Shown piece after piece: positions 45,509 to 57,549 of a stretch of DNA of 64,000 nucleotides; position 1 is the first letter of the stretch; every line of letters begins with the position of its first letter. The notes beneath the pieces are model-generated. The model worked only from the letters and a program-made list of their open reading frames with translations, did no database searches and was not told where the DNA came from. This stretch comes from Ectocarpus siliculosus (lineage: Eukaryota > Sar > Phaeophyceae > Ectocarpales > Ectocarpaceae). Location: assembly GCA_000310025.1 (NCBI GenBank), contig FN649728.1, positions 5,176,324 to 5,240,323 of the forward strand, read 5' to 3'. The translations under genes and the position numbers were made by a program.

Positions 45509-48500
45509 TCCACGGATGGATATGAGTCCGGGCATCATGTACTGTAGCAATGAACCACCACCGTGTTATTTGAAATGCTCTCTCTCCAAGTTGAACAGAC
45601 TGAGTAATTACGTCCGCGCTTCTAAATACGTGTATCTACGGTAGAACCATACACAAATGTGGTACTGTAGTCATTTTAGGCCCAACTTCTACTATTTATT
45701 GGTGCTGGATTTACTGGACTGAAAAATATGTGTGCTCGCTATATAGCTCTCCTTACATACCATACACCACACAACAGTCGATTACTCGGTGGTGATCACC
45801 GATCAACGAAGCTGAGATCTCTTGGTATGTACGTGTTACTATATAGGGAGAATGTGTGATATGTCGGAGCCCCAGTTGCCCCGCATTGCGCCGCATGGCG
45901 TGCGCACCCTCTCTCTTCTCTGGGCGTGGTTATTATGCGCGGGGTTTGCAGCCAGCAACCCGGGGGAGTTTCGTTATTTCGCAGGTTGCAGATTTTCCCA
46001 TGACTAGGACTGGGACGGGTACGGTTTCCCAACAACAAGGGTTTAACGAGGATGTATGTACAAGCGTGGTTTGGTGTGACTGGACAAAGAGACAATGGGA
46101 CTCTCTCCAGGTTTAGACCCTTCTTTATGGAAACATAATCTTGCAATTATATCTTGGCATTTTGACCCAAGATTTGATCACAATATATCTCCGCGAAGAT
46201 TTGCAGTATCGCGATTTATGGGGGGAAAACCTTGAATCTTGAAAATGCGGCGTGTTGTTCCTCTCTTCTGCTTGAAGTTTAAAAAGGCACAACGGCCACT
46301 TGGTCCACGGAAGATGCCAAGGTGTGGCGAAAAGTGAGCATGACGCAGTTGTAGAAGGGGCATCCCTCCCCCAGCTGTATCGCCTCAACACTGTGGGTGG
46401 ATACTAGCGATGGGCGCCTACCTGGGGTGCAAAATTGAATCCGTTGCCCACGAGCTCATGTCAAGCGGAGAAACAAAACTGTTCCATTGCTGTCCAACTG
46501 ACAAGAAAGTGCATCAACCCGAGGCCGATGACACCCATGCACGTATCTCACGATGTAGCAGGTGTACCGAGGTCAAACCTCCGGCGCTGTCATCTGCACC
46601 CATGGATTTGGCTCGGGTGCAAACGGTTTGGGTGTGGGGTGATTCGATGAAGAGATAGAAGCGTCGCACACGACAGAGCAGTGTTGGCAAAACGTTCCTC
46701 CTGCTCTATTTTTCTACTTCAAAATAAAGTACTCTTTGAACGGTTCCTCGACAGACTGGTGATGACGCACGTGGAACGAGCCAGGGCAAATACGCATTTT
46801 TTATGCGCGCCTTGGTTGTTTTCGTTCGCTGTCGGCGCCCGTGGCGCCGACACAGTGACGCCAGGGTGCGTTAGAGACCCTTGCGAATGTGCCACGTGCA
46901 GATTTCATGGCGTTATGGACGATTAGGTCGACTGACCTTCGGTAATCGCGCCGCACTGAGGCAAGATTTGTTACGCCGCCTCAAGATTTGTCGGAAGGCT
47001 CGTTTCGACAGATCTTGGGTCAAGATTTGTTCGAAAGGGCAGATTTCGGGCCTCGAGAAATCTTGGCCAAGATATATCGGAAGATTTTGCTCCCATAAAT
47101 CGTGAAACTGGCAGATCTTGGCCAAGATCAAGATTTATCGACAAGATTTTGTTCCCATAAATCGTCCAATTATGCCGTACTTTTTATTTGGGGTGTAGGT
47201 TGTGACAATGGAGATAAGGTGTCCGGTCCTTGCTGTTTTTGTTGGAGCGATTGATTATTGAACCTTGGAGTACAGCTGACTCTTTAAGCTTCAACTCTGA
47301 TCAGATGCTGCATCAGGGATTGCTCCTGTCTGTAGCGGGCTCTCCAATCCGGCGTGCTTCTGTACATCCGGGATGAATAGGTTTGTACCCAGCAGTCAGT
47401 CAGACATATCCCTACCATAAAGAGCAACCCAACGTGCCCCCCTCAACCAGTCTACTTGCAGCGCGTCGTGAGCTAATAGTTTGCATTTTGGCAGAATCAC
47501 GTCATCGATCGAAAAATCTCTATTCTCGCTAATGGATGGACGAACATCACGTAACAGTAGAATTTCGTGTGTGCGCGCTGACCTGGTTCGATTTCTCCCA
47601 TCCCTTCAGAAATGGAAGAAGCCTCGAAAGACGGCAGGGAACGACGGGACCGACGACGAAGAGTGAGTGGAGATGATGTCGTGGCATGCATCGCTAACAA
47701 AAATGGTCGGTTGAATGCCAGCCAGCATCTAATAGGCGAGTTCGGTCCCGCGGGTAGCTGTTCGACTGCAAAGAGAGGAAAACATTGATGGCTACGCCAA
47801 CAGGTCATGTTTTTCAATGAGAAAGTGTACATTGCACTGAGTAGTCTGCAGCTGCGGCGCTCAAGAAGTTTGGGTGCTGAGAAATTAGGGCGAGGCACCT
47901 TCCGCACCACATATGCATACGTCGAACGTGATGCCTTTACCACAAGCTTTATACAACCGAAAAATTGAACCACGTGTTCTCGGCCCGCGGAACATGAATC
48001 TCCAAGTATGTTCATGCCGACGGGCGTAGAGTACATAGAGGAGGACTGCGCCAACCAACACTGGGTGATAAAGTGTGGAATTTGTGAAGAAGTTTCGACA
48101 CACTCTTGCTGTTATTTGCGGGCTGCGGCTTTCGAGTCCGCTGACGAGTGCGAACGCGCACCGTGTTCGCTTTTCCATGTGTCCTGCGCCACCCCGGAAA
48201 CCTCCACCCATGCCTAGGTCGTCTTCGTCAGGAGATTCGTCAGGAGATTCGTCAGAGGAAGAAGAGCAGGGTAACAACGGCGGTGGAGAAGAGGAAGGGG
48301 AGGACGAGGAGGAGGACGAAGAAGACGAAAGCAGCGAAGATTCCTCAGAGTCGTCCGGCAGCGAGGTGATCATGCAGTAGCAATGTCTCTGCAGAACACC
48401 TTTCCGTCAGGGAGGGAGGTTCAGGGGGCAAAGAGCAATGCCCCCGGAGAATAGTTAAATGTTACGTGTACTGTGCTTGATGAGCTCGAGCTTACAATGG

Positions 48501-51500
48501 AGATAGATGCCAGAGGTGATGAGTGTGGCAGTTGCTAAATTACCGCTCGAAATTTCTAGACGGGGGAGATTCTCATTGACCCTTGCTTCGAGGAAAGGTA
48601 CCGCAGTTTTCTGGTGCCCTCTTTCGCCTCATTTCGGAAACGATAACCAGAAGAATGTACCATGTGCGAAAATATCAAATGGAGTGAGATCAAGCTTGGC
48701 GAGACCTGTGTCGTACTTTCCAACATTTCTCGCGGGCACAACCCCCGTCCGGTTGCCAACGACAGGATGAAGACGGAACTCCCAAAAAGCCGAAGAAAGG
48801 GCTGCTAGGACTGGGAGATCGTCTGGCAGCTAGGGCTGCCGCAATTGCCAAGACTGCCGGAAATGCACTGCAGGCGGTGAGTTTGACTTGTTTCCCCGCG
48901 CATACTTCGTTGATTCCTAACGATCCCAATCCCCTCATTGGCTGAAAAAGAGTCAACACCCCGCTGACGTCGAGAACGCTCATGAACAAGTCTGCGCCCA
49001 TGGTCCTACCGGAACACAGCTAATTATTTGTCTAGGACACGAATTCCACCTCCTGCTATTCGTAAAGACAAGCCTGAGAGCAGTTATCCAGCGTCATCGC
49101 TGGACGTACCCCCGGCCGGGTGCAACGAGAAAAGTCACATCGGCCTTATGGGTAGCTACGTTCGGTTTTTCCTATTTTCATGGTCCATGTCTTGTCGATG
49201 TGGAGCGGGTGGGGATCTCGATCCTCTTTCCGAGAATATTATAGGGATGTACGAAGAAGGAAGTATAAATATTGCAATGTGCTAGCCTTCAATATCGAGG
49301 AATAAGATCTTGCGTGTACCCTATGAACTAAAACACATTGCTCGATCCTTTGCAAAACGTGCGCCGGTAGCCTTGATACTTGCGGTCCACTTGTGAATTT
49401 CCGGCAGGTGACTGGAGAGGGGCGACGGCGGGAGACACCCCCATGGGCGAGAGCGGCGTGCTTCCGGCGGTGTAATTGCAACCACGGCGTTCCTACAGAC
49501 AGCACGGCGTTCGTGCCGCTTCAGGTGATGCATGGAATTGAAAAATGTAAGGCATTAAGGGTAGGTGTTAACCGCGTGCACCACAGGCCACAAGCATGGA
49601 AGCGATGGTAGTCAGAGGCACCTCCGTCAAACAGAAGCAATATAACCGCGACCACGGTATCATTACAGACCGCACGGTGTTCGTACCGGCTCGCGTGGTT
49701 GTTTCGATGAACAAATCACCACTTTTCTCAAGCGTGTGCTGCGTTTTGTTCGGACTGCAGCATCCTTTACATGCTCCTAACGGGGTGCCGAGCCTTGGTT
49801 GCTGTGCGTGTGTAGCCAGCTGCAGTTGTGCGGTCGGTCGACGATTCTGCGTCTAGTGGGGTTAAGGTCAGACAACGTCCGATTGAGATCGATCTGGTCC
49901 CTCAAGCAACTTCTACTGTGATCGCAACGCAACAAGGAAATATGTAGCGTACATGGTCATCAATCCATATTTCGCCACGCGCTATATTTGCATGTCGTTA
50001 TTGGTTGCGTATCAAATATCCCCTGCGCCATGGAGTAACTCAGTCGAGAATCAATCTGATCGAGCAGCTTGGTTTTCCCTTTGAAAGAAAGAACAACCGA
50101 GGGGTGTACCAGAGAGGATGCTTGCCGCTCTCTCTTCAGAAGTCGGTACCAGGTGCTATACTGCATGAACACATAGCAGAATCTCCTTCCAGACCAACTT
50201 CGTTCCCCACAGCTCTCGTTGAACTCGCAAGTTTTCAAATGGACAGAACGAGGGGTTCGTTCGAGGACCCCCAAGATACGTGAATCGTTGTGGGCCGGGA
50301 GCAAGAATAATATGGTTGTCCCCTAGCGTACCGCACCCGCGTGTGTGTCCGAAAGCTCGGGTGTTGCCATGTGGGTCGTCCTGATAGCGCAACTGCCACA
50401 CCACTGTGTTGACCGAACTACTGCAACCTCCATGCAGGAAGGGAGGAAACTCGAGCACGAGGCGGTCGGGGTGGTTACGGTAAGAACAGAGCCCCTCGAG
50501 GGAGCTGAGCTCGAATTTGAGAATCGACCACCGCTGGAACGGACACCGCCACCCCCATGTGAGACCGAAAATGTTTTTTTCTTGCGTACCCCTGGAGAAC
50601 GGGTGAAACGCCCGACGACAGGCACTACAAAAGTTAATGTAGTCACAAATCGTAGAATATATGTGTCGGCATGTATTGTCGTTTCACAACGACATTGATT
50701 TTATTACGGTATGAATACGGTATAGTGAGCGTGCAGTCCACACCGCCGTATTCTTGTGATACATATCTCCTGCGTTGAAGAGCTCTCGGAGTAACCGGTT
50801 GTTGTGTCTTGTGCTACTCCAGCCAGATCCATCTGTATGTTTCTGATTTGTTTACGCTGATGATGAATTGTTCCCCATGTCATCTAGACCACCGAGACTC
50901 CATACAAATGGTATTAGATATCAAGAATCGCCAGAGCTTGCACCGCAAGGCTTGGCTCGGTTGTCGCGGAAACATGGAACGTTTCCCCTCTTCCTTATCA
51001 CGTCCACTTCAAAACACGATCGTGATTCGATCAGACGTGCTCAGGCTTTTCCTGGAGTACATGGACAGCAGGACTGTTGCCCGCTGTGCTCATACCTCAA
51101 AAGAATGGTGAGAGTTCCTTTCCTTGCCGCAACGTGGGAGAGGGTGCGTGTGGGGTGTCCCCCAAAGGCAGCGTGTGGGGTGTCCCCCCACAGCAATCCT
51201 TCCAGCAGATGACCGAGAACCGAGGCACTACTGTAGCCTACATGTACAACGTAGATCGACCAGACCACTCTTTCTGTGACAGCCCCTGCTACTTTCGACA
51301 GAATAGGTTAATTTCTAACTCCCTCCGAAGGGTTGAGCAGCATCAACTGAGGTACCAGAGGGACGAAAGGAAGGGTCGTCGAGGATCGTCGTTACGGCCA
51401 GCATGCTTTTCTCGCAAATTGTATTGTACTGTTCGAGCTTGACAACGCTGCACCGTGCCAACTTTGGCGCCGTCTAAAATTAACCCTAACCCAGGCATCG

Positions 51501-54500
51501 CGAGTGCTACCAGAGGAACGAAGAGGGGGTGCCAATGCACCCCGCCTACATCGGGATGCATTTCATGGAGCTGGGCTCGCAAGTTGATGCCTGTCAAGAC
51601 AAGGTTTGTCCTGGTATTGTATGTTGACGTTGTTTTTACCCTGGCGGAGGGTGAGCGCTGAGGCGACACCTCCAGTCCAACGGTCATGTTCGCAAGACCA
51701 TCAGTCAGCGCGTTCTGCACGATGTGGGGCCCTCCAAACGTATGCATCACGTACGCATGTCCATCTCAAAGTTAGGATGCCACTTGCAACCAGTGTGCGA
51801 AAATAATACAGCACAGGACCTACACGTTAATTTCTCATTCTACAATGATACTTGTAAGAAAAACGACACGAAATTTCCCTCGAGCAAGGGTGTGTGGGAG
51901 ACTTCCGACAACCTCGAAAAAGCGCGCACAAACTTTTCGGTGGAAGGTTTTCCAAACGATGTGGCACTCCATCATATGTAGGGCCAATGATAGACCTCTG
52001 GAAAACTTGGAATGGTTCCCGCTGCAGATCGACGGGATGTTTTTCCACCAGCCGCCGACGGGAAGCCCTGGACAGCTTTTCACCGCCGGTCAGCGGAGGG
52101 TCACTGCTTGGAGGCGCCAAGAGACGGAGGTGCGCCAAGCCCAACTTCGATCGGACAAAATGTGTTGGTTGCGCTTGGTGAAAAGGGTGCCCTGGGTGCA
52201 TGCACTTGAGAGACACGGACGGTGCAGCCCGCCTCCTTTGCACGATGCCGAAATGAAATGAGCCAGAAACGCTCCCCCAGCTAAATCCATAGAGCGACTA
52301 CTGTCAGCTTTTTAGGCAGCCTTGCGTGGTTGTTTTCGTATTTTAGCCCTAAAAGTTGTTTCCACCTCCGTTTGGGCAGTTGGAAATGTACTACAGTAGA
52401 AGTGGCACACAGGTCTGGTGATCTTCCACGTCCACATGGGCGAGAGGAAGAGTGAACGAAGCTCCTTGCTTAATTGTTTTTGAACGGTAGAGTTAAACAG
52501 GTGGTTGGAGTGCCTTGTTGGACGGGCCCTTCAAGGGACCCGCCTCGTGGTTTCTGACGATTCTAGGCTCTGAGACTACCGTTTTCACAACCTCGCGCTA
52601 TGAAGGGAGACCGCCAGTAAGATGCTCTCGAGGTTTTCCCGTGAGCGGCAAAAGAAGAACATATTGAGCTCCAGACCTCTCTTTTAGTTCCAACAAGGCA
52701 AATGTTGTTCAATGATCGCCACGGTATTTGTTGTACTCCGTGAAACTTATGTTGGGCTATGCCTTGATTCCGTTGAACTTGTTCGAAGGTGGACACGGAG
52801 CGAGAACAATCGACAGCGTCTGAAGGTAGGTCCAGCTTGTGCGAACACCTGAGGTCATGTAGTGGAGCTTGTGCGAACACCTGGGGTCATGTGGCGGGCT
52901 AGGCATTCTCCACGCTGGTATCCTGCGGTTCACGAGTTAAACGTGTATCAGTACAGTTCATCCGAAGCGTTTCGGTGCAAATTGAAGGACCCTGCAGTAC
53001 ACTTTCATGGCCAAGGGGTCCATTGTTTGAACACACATCCATTTCAACTTTCCTTCAAACTCTGCATGCGGCCTAGCCTAGGTAGCGGGTCCACGAAGAG
53101 CGGCGAGTCTTCTGAGACCTCTCATTCAGAGGGCGACGCGGCTCCCAGAATCGAAGTGTCGTGGCAGAGTGCAGGGGTCTGCCTTCGCGATACGGCTCCC
53201 TTCACGATGATTCTACCGGTCAACAGCAGGTGCGCGCATGTGTAAGCAACCCAGATCTCCATGAATACTTCCCCAAGCTTCCGGTATTTTCGTTGTTCGA
53301 CAGACAGGGGTTGGTTGCCTGTGTCTGAACTCTCAAAAAAATGTGTGCACCAATCGTTGAAGGCAGAAAAATTAAGCGCCCGAGACGAAGAGAATCGGTC
53401 GTTTGAATTTCCCCCAAGAGTAACGAGGTCGTTGCAGTCCGTCCGAGCAAGGAACCGGAAACAAATATCCTCAACAACACAAAGACGAGCAACCGCGACG
53501 TACGGCACCCTCATCGTCTAGTCTCGAATTCCCTCCTTTCGAAACGAAGCGTCAAGCAGCTGATACATCCGTCCTTCCGACCCCGCACGCGATGCTTCCC
53601 ACGGTTGGTTGCAGTATCATCTGCTGCTCGTCAAACGGATCAATTCGAGAGTGGTCGTTGGCGCACGAGGTGAAAAACACCCGGTTTCTTGCGCAAATGT
53701 GGGAACACAACGGCTACATCACTGACGTGGTGAGCTGAATCGGACCCTCTTTTGGCACGTGACGTTTGTCGTCGTAAGAAGTGCGTCGTCAGTCTGGGTC
53801 TTCTGAGCGGGGCAGAACAGCAGCTATCACATGAACAGCCTGTTTCGCCGTATGTTTTCCTCACGTCCTTGTGATGCACATACCACCACACCTTCTACAT
53901 TAGTACTGCGTACTATTACTGCAGGCCCCGCAAGAATCCCAACATGGCTTTTCACTCGGCCAACACAAGCTCTTGCTTTCTGGCGTGGCAGGCGTTTACG
54001 GCACCATCCGTCGGGTTCTGCAAAGCCCACGGGGCGCCCCAACACTCCTGCTACATGTACTCGGTTTCTGATGACAGATACCTCAAGGTACACGACCAAA
54101 TACACGACCAAACACTGATTGATTTCAACACCGTCTCGTACACACCGACAGGAGTGCGTCGTTTCCGGATAAGATGTAGACTAGCTCACACAGCGACTTC
54201 CTGAGACTTGGTACTCAGTTAAGCCGAGAACATCTATGGCGAGGTAGAGAATGTTACTGGACGACAAAGGACTGCATGGAGGTTTCGGAAATGTCCGCAT
54301 AGAAACAAATTTGCATCACTTCAATCAAGAAGAGTTCAATAACGACTCCTGTCTTGGCTCAAAACAAAGTTGAGAAGTATTATCAACGGTTTCAACCCCT
54401 TGATTGTGTAACGACACTGGAGCACCAGCTGTTTTGATATGAATCTGGCATCACCAAGCCATATGATGCCCCAATGACAGAAAATTACGACGCTTCACCT

Positions 54501-57500
54501 ACGGCCGTCAAGCTGGGCTCCACCTAAACTGTGTTGCGGAAACGTCAACTTTGTTCTTGTCGCTGGATTCCGAAAGGCTCAACGGAACTTGTCGATTGTA
54601 GATTGGAACGGTTTCGAGATAGGCCTTCTTTCGTGGAGGTACTAGCCACGCCATGCCGTCACGTGTGAAGACACGAGCCTTTTGCCACGGCGCATGGTGG
54701 ATACCGTGTGTGTAACTTTTGCGCGGGAAGTTGGCATCCATCCATCCCTTGCTTCTGTGAAAAGGTGTGGGACCTCGCGACGAAGGACTGCCTGCACACG
54801 GTCAAGCCCAAGATTTCGGACTGCGGAACGGTGAGCAGCCAGCAGACGGGGGACGTTTCGAATTCGCGCACAATGAATACGGCGTGTGCACAGATCAACT
54901 TGGAAACAGGAGTAAAACAGGAGGATTCAGTACGTATGAAGCTTTGGAGAGGGTGTTGCGTGAGGGAACTGAATTGTTGCTGGATGCAAGCAATCACCTG
55001 GTGTATCCTCTTGGCTCTTCGGCAGGCCTAGGTGCGCAGGCCCATATGTCCCTAGACCCCGCAAAACCTTCAAACCAAGGGCATACCTGTTGTTGTGAGA
55101 GTCTTGCAACAAACTCTCCCACACACGTTTACCTCCCGCAGCTTCAATCGGTGACAAAATCCGACTTCCACCTCTACGTGGGGAGCAGTATCGGCCGCAT
55201 CGTCGTGTTTGCCCTCGGGCGCGTGTGCCAGAGGCCCGAGAAACACCGATGCCACCTGTACGAGAAGCCCCAGTGGTTTTGTGAGCAGGTGCGCGTGCGA
55301 GATCTTGGTCCAGGTAAAACAAGCGGTCGTTTGTGACAAGCGGGCTTTGGCCAAGCCCGGGCAGAGCGGAGCCACGATTTTCCTTGCTGAGAGGAATGGG
55401 TCGTTGATTGCCTAGTGTACTCACTGTGCTCATCCGGCCCCCGTGTCTACCCCTACCTCAACTTGGGCTGCGTCCGTGTAGGCAACGATGAAAAAACGCG
55501 TGGCGATAGACAGAGGATTTCATGTTGTTGCTCCCATGAGAGAAACGATGCTTCCGCTGTACTTGGATCGCGTTCAACAGGATAGGGTGTCTAGGTCGAG
55601 CTGGTTCTTGGCATTATCTTGCTCTTCGTTTTCCTGTCCAACCCTACAGTCAGTGCGCAACGGTATTCAGAAGCGTAGGTCAATTACTGGCTGGCACACA
55701 TCAGGTGGTCAAGACCGGACGGCTTCCTGCCGAATGACTTGCTATTCCAGCCGCTGGCTGGCTTTCCTTCGCAAGAACGATGTGCAGAGTGCAATATGTC
55801 ACGATGGAAGACGGAATGCGAGACAAGGCGTCACTCACTCGACCATCAATTTGTGTCAGACAGTAGACATACCCTCGCGCCGTGTTCGCCTTGTCTCGCT
55901 GAAATAGGAAACGTTCGACCTTGGCAAGGATCCAGTGCAGCACATGGTCTGCGGGGGTGTAGGCGGGAAATTCAAGTACCTCTTCGCCGGCGCTAGGGAC
56001 GGAACAATCCAGGCACGGAGATGAGAATGTACGGGGGGGTATATAAGGAGACATGTTAACGAAGTAGGGCCACAGGTTTTCGGCAAAGGCAAGCTTGTCA
56101 GTTTGTACCCAACATGCTCATACCCTACCAAGTTTCAATTATTGACTAGAGATCGCAGCGAAAATTGTTGACTGTGTTCGATGGTGGCCACGAAAATAGT
56201 GTAGGCGGTCGATACAAGTGTCTGGCAATCAAACACGGATGCGAATGTGAACGGAGACATTCAGAACGAGCGCGCGTGATGGCAAAACAAAAAACCCTGA
56301 ACCAACCCCACCCTCGTCAGCTAGCATCTCGAATAATGTATTAGGACGATTGAGATTCTTGCAATTGAATCCATGCAGACCAAAGAGACGGCTGAAAACT
56401 ACCCCAGTCATGTCGCGGCATATCGGTAGTTTTTCGTCGTCCCACGACCGGCGGAAGGTAATCACGCACAACGAACCTACACATCGCCACCGGCCTAGCA
56501 GCCCTGCTCCTCTTTCAATTCTCTCTGAGCCCCCTCAGCCCTACCCAACATGTTTCTCATACTTCTCCGACTACCATTCAAAGTCCTTACCTCCAAAACC
56601 AAACGTCGGAACCACCTGTCCGACCCACGGCACATAATCAGGTGTGGAATGTCCCCAAGGCATCCTTCGGGCACACGAAGGTCTGTACCTTCCGAGAGCA
56701 CAAGCGGGCAATCACGGCCTTATCGCTGACCAAGGCACACCTCTTCTCTGCCTCAGACGAGGGTCACGTGAGGATCTGGAGCCTGGGCACGCTTTGCCTC
56801 CAGCGGGTACGCGAGTCTACTCCATTTCTATACAAACTGTAGCCCTCAGATATCGAAGATGTCATCTTCTCGCGGTACGGACACGTGTGTGCTTAGTCTT
56901 GAAGGTCTTGAAACAACGGGACATCCCCGTGGCTCATGAGCCCATTACTGCCCAATCCCTGACGGGAATACCGCTCTGGGTGGAAGGGGGGGGTTAGACA
57001 TCCTCACCCGGCGCGCATCAGCGCTTCCCCAGCAGCAGCCGCGTAAGGTTGTTTTCCGTTCGGGTCGTGTGCGTGTGCTGTGCTTCTCTTCGTAGACGTA
57101 CGTCGTTGGCTGCGCCCATGTATGCCGACGGACATAACAATGACTGTTCATCCTTTGTTGTTGGGGTGCTAGAAGAGATCGATGGCGTGAGCCTTGACTG
57201 TAGACCGCCGTCAGCTAACGGGACCATCTGGTCTCCGCCAAGTATTCGTTGCGTCGAAGATCGTGTCGTGTCGGTCAGAACTGCGGCGCGGATGGCATCA
57301 CACGATACCCTCGTCGCCATGTCTATCATCTTTGTTTCGAACGCGAGAAAACACCCAGCCTAGGTCCTTTCACCGTGTGTTGTTTGCACGAATGTTGCTC
57401 TGTTGTAGGTTGTGAGGCAAGACAGGCGAATTAAATGCATCTGGGTCCACCATGCACCTCCGGATTCCCCCGACCCGGGCAACGGGAGCCTCTTTCTTGG

Positions 57501-57549
57501 ACTGGCCACCGGACTGGTATTGGCCTATCCCATTACCGATGCCGTATGA
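44791..57549 (+). CDS. Zinc finger / F-box / WD40 protein, probable SCF ubiquitin-ligase substrate receptor
   Basis: Exons: 44791-45000 (ATG), 47610-47662, 48218-48365, 48766-48876, 49408-49524, 50438-50479, about 50950-51107, 52789-52825, about 53099-53229, 53615-53729, about 53935-54087, 54765-54830, 55142-55288, 55941-56012, 56642-56806, 57409-57549 (TGA 57547-57549). Parts in order: RanBP2-type zinc finger, basic/acidic disordered linker, Cys/Arg-rich segment, F-box, then a propeller of about six or seven WD40 blades. F-box/WD40 proteins link substrates to Skp1-cullin-1; the zinc finger may bind ubiquitin or RNA. All chained phases agree except the F-box acceptor (50950 gives phase 0, 51035 gives phase 1). 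The 56013 intron begins with GC. Exons 49408 and 50438 are supported by splice sites and phase only. Confidence 0.75.
45447..45508. repeat. (GACA)n microsatellite
   Basis: About 15.5 uninterrupted GACA units (62 bp) in intron 1 of the zinc finger/F-box/WD40 gene. On the minus strand they create a meaningless Val-Cys-Leu-Ser open frame. Confidence 0.97.
46140..47165. mobile_element. Repeat-rich block with inverted CGATTTATGGG ends, possible decayed transposon
   Basis: CGATTTATGGGGGGAAAACCTTG at 46212 is matched in inverted form by CAAGATTTTGTTCCCATAAATCG ending at 47164. Between 46930 and 47165, variants of CAAGATTTGTCG and CTTGGCCAAGAT recur, and a unit ending CCCATAAATCGT is repeated directly at 47062-47103 and 47118-47165. 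There is no transposase frame. It lies in the 2.6-kb first intron of the F-box/WD40 gene. It could be a non-autonomous DNA transposon or a degenerate tandem repeat. Confidence 0.5.
47610..48876 (+). other. Basic/acidic disordered linker exons
   Basis: Exon 47610-47662 (KWKKPRKTAGNDGTDDE) joins in phase 2 to 48218-48365, a Ser/Asp/Glu-rich run of about 49 residues (SGDSSGDSSEEEEQ and on to SSESSGSE). That joins in phase 0 to 48766-48876, which begins DEDGTPKKPKKGLLGLGD and continues as an Ala-rich helix. The acidic run continues in the same style across both splices, which supports the joins. It probably acts as a flexible, possibly phosphorylated spacer between zinc finger and F-box. Confidence 0.75.
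49471..49697 (+). repeat. Duplicated exon-like segment
   Basis: A 57-bp segment at 49471-49527, spanning the 3' part and donor of exon 49408-49524, recurs at 49641-49697 with roughly 70% identity. The second copy has a changed donor context (GCGTGGTT in place of CAG|GTGATG) and is probably a decayed exon copy inside the next intron. Confidence 0.6.
50950..52825 (+). other. F-box exons
   Basis: The exon ending at 51107 (TG|GTGAGA) encodes SDVLRLFLEYMDSRTVARCA followed by HTSKEW, matching the F-box pattern of a helix, a Leu/Asp turn, then a V-[AS]-x-x-[WF] end. It joins in phase 2 to a 37-bp micro-exon (52789-52825, WTRSENNRQRLK, donor AAG|GTAGGT). The F-box contacts Skp1 in SCF ligases. The exon's 5' border is unresolved. 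Confidence 0.7.
51146..51188. repeat. 18-bp direct repeat
   Basis: GCGTGTGGGGTGTCCCCC occurs at 51146-51163 and again at 51171-51188, about 40 bp after the F-box exon donor. Confidence 0.9.
52834..52892. repeat. 27-bp tandem repeat next to a donor site
   Basis: AGCTTGTGCGAACACCTGRGGTCATGT is present at 52834-52860 and 52866-52892 with one mismatch, starting 8 bp past the donor of micro-exon 52789-52825. Confidence 0.9.
53099..57549 (+). other. WD40 propeller exons
   Basis: Blades are visible by the S/A-x-D/N-G-x-[IV]-[RK]-hyd-W/F-x-hyd strand: CCSSNGSIREWSLAHEV (53615-53729); SVSDDRYLK joined to VWDLATKDCLHTV (54087/54765); LYVGSSIGRIVVFALG (55142-55288); FAGARDGTIQ joined to VWNVPKASFGHTKV (56012/56642); FSASDEGHVRIWSLGTL (56642-56806); FLGLATGLVLAYPITDAV (57409-57549). 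Two motifs are restored only by splicing, which proves those junctions. Some blades (about 53935 and the 57409 start) are weaker. The propeller is the likely substrate-binding face. Confidence 0.85.

Noticed and set aside
48008-48217. Cys-rich + open frame (KCGICEEVSTHSCC...), possible zinc finger
   Set aside because: It ends at the TAG that forms the acceptor of exon 48218. The phase-2 join 47662 to 48218 explains the transcript without it.
51479-51495. Telomere-like TTAACCCTAACCC
   Set aside because: Only about two units; chance similarity in an intron.
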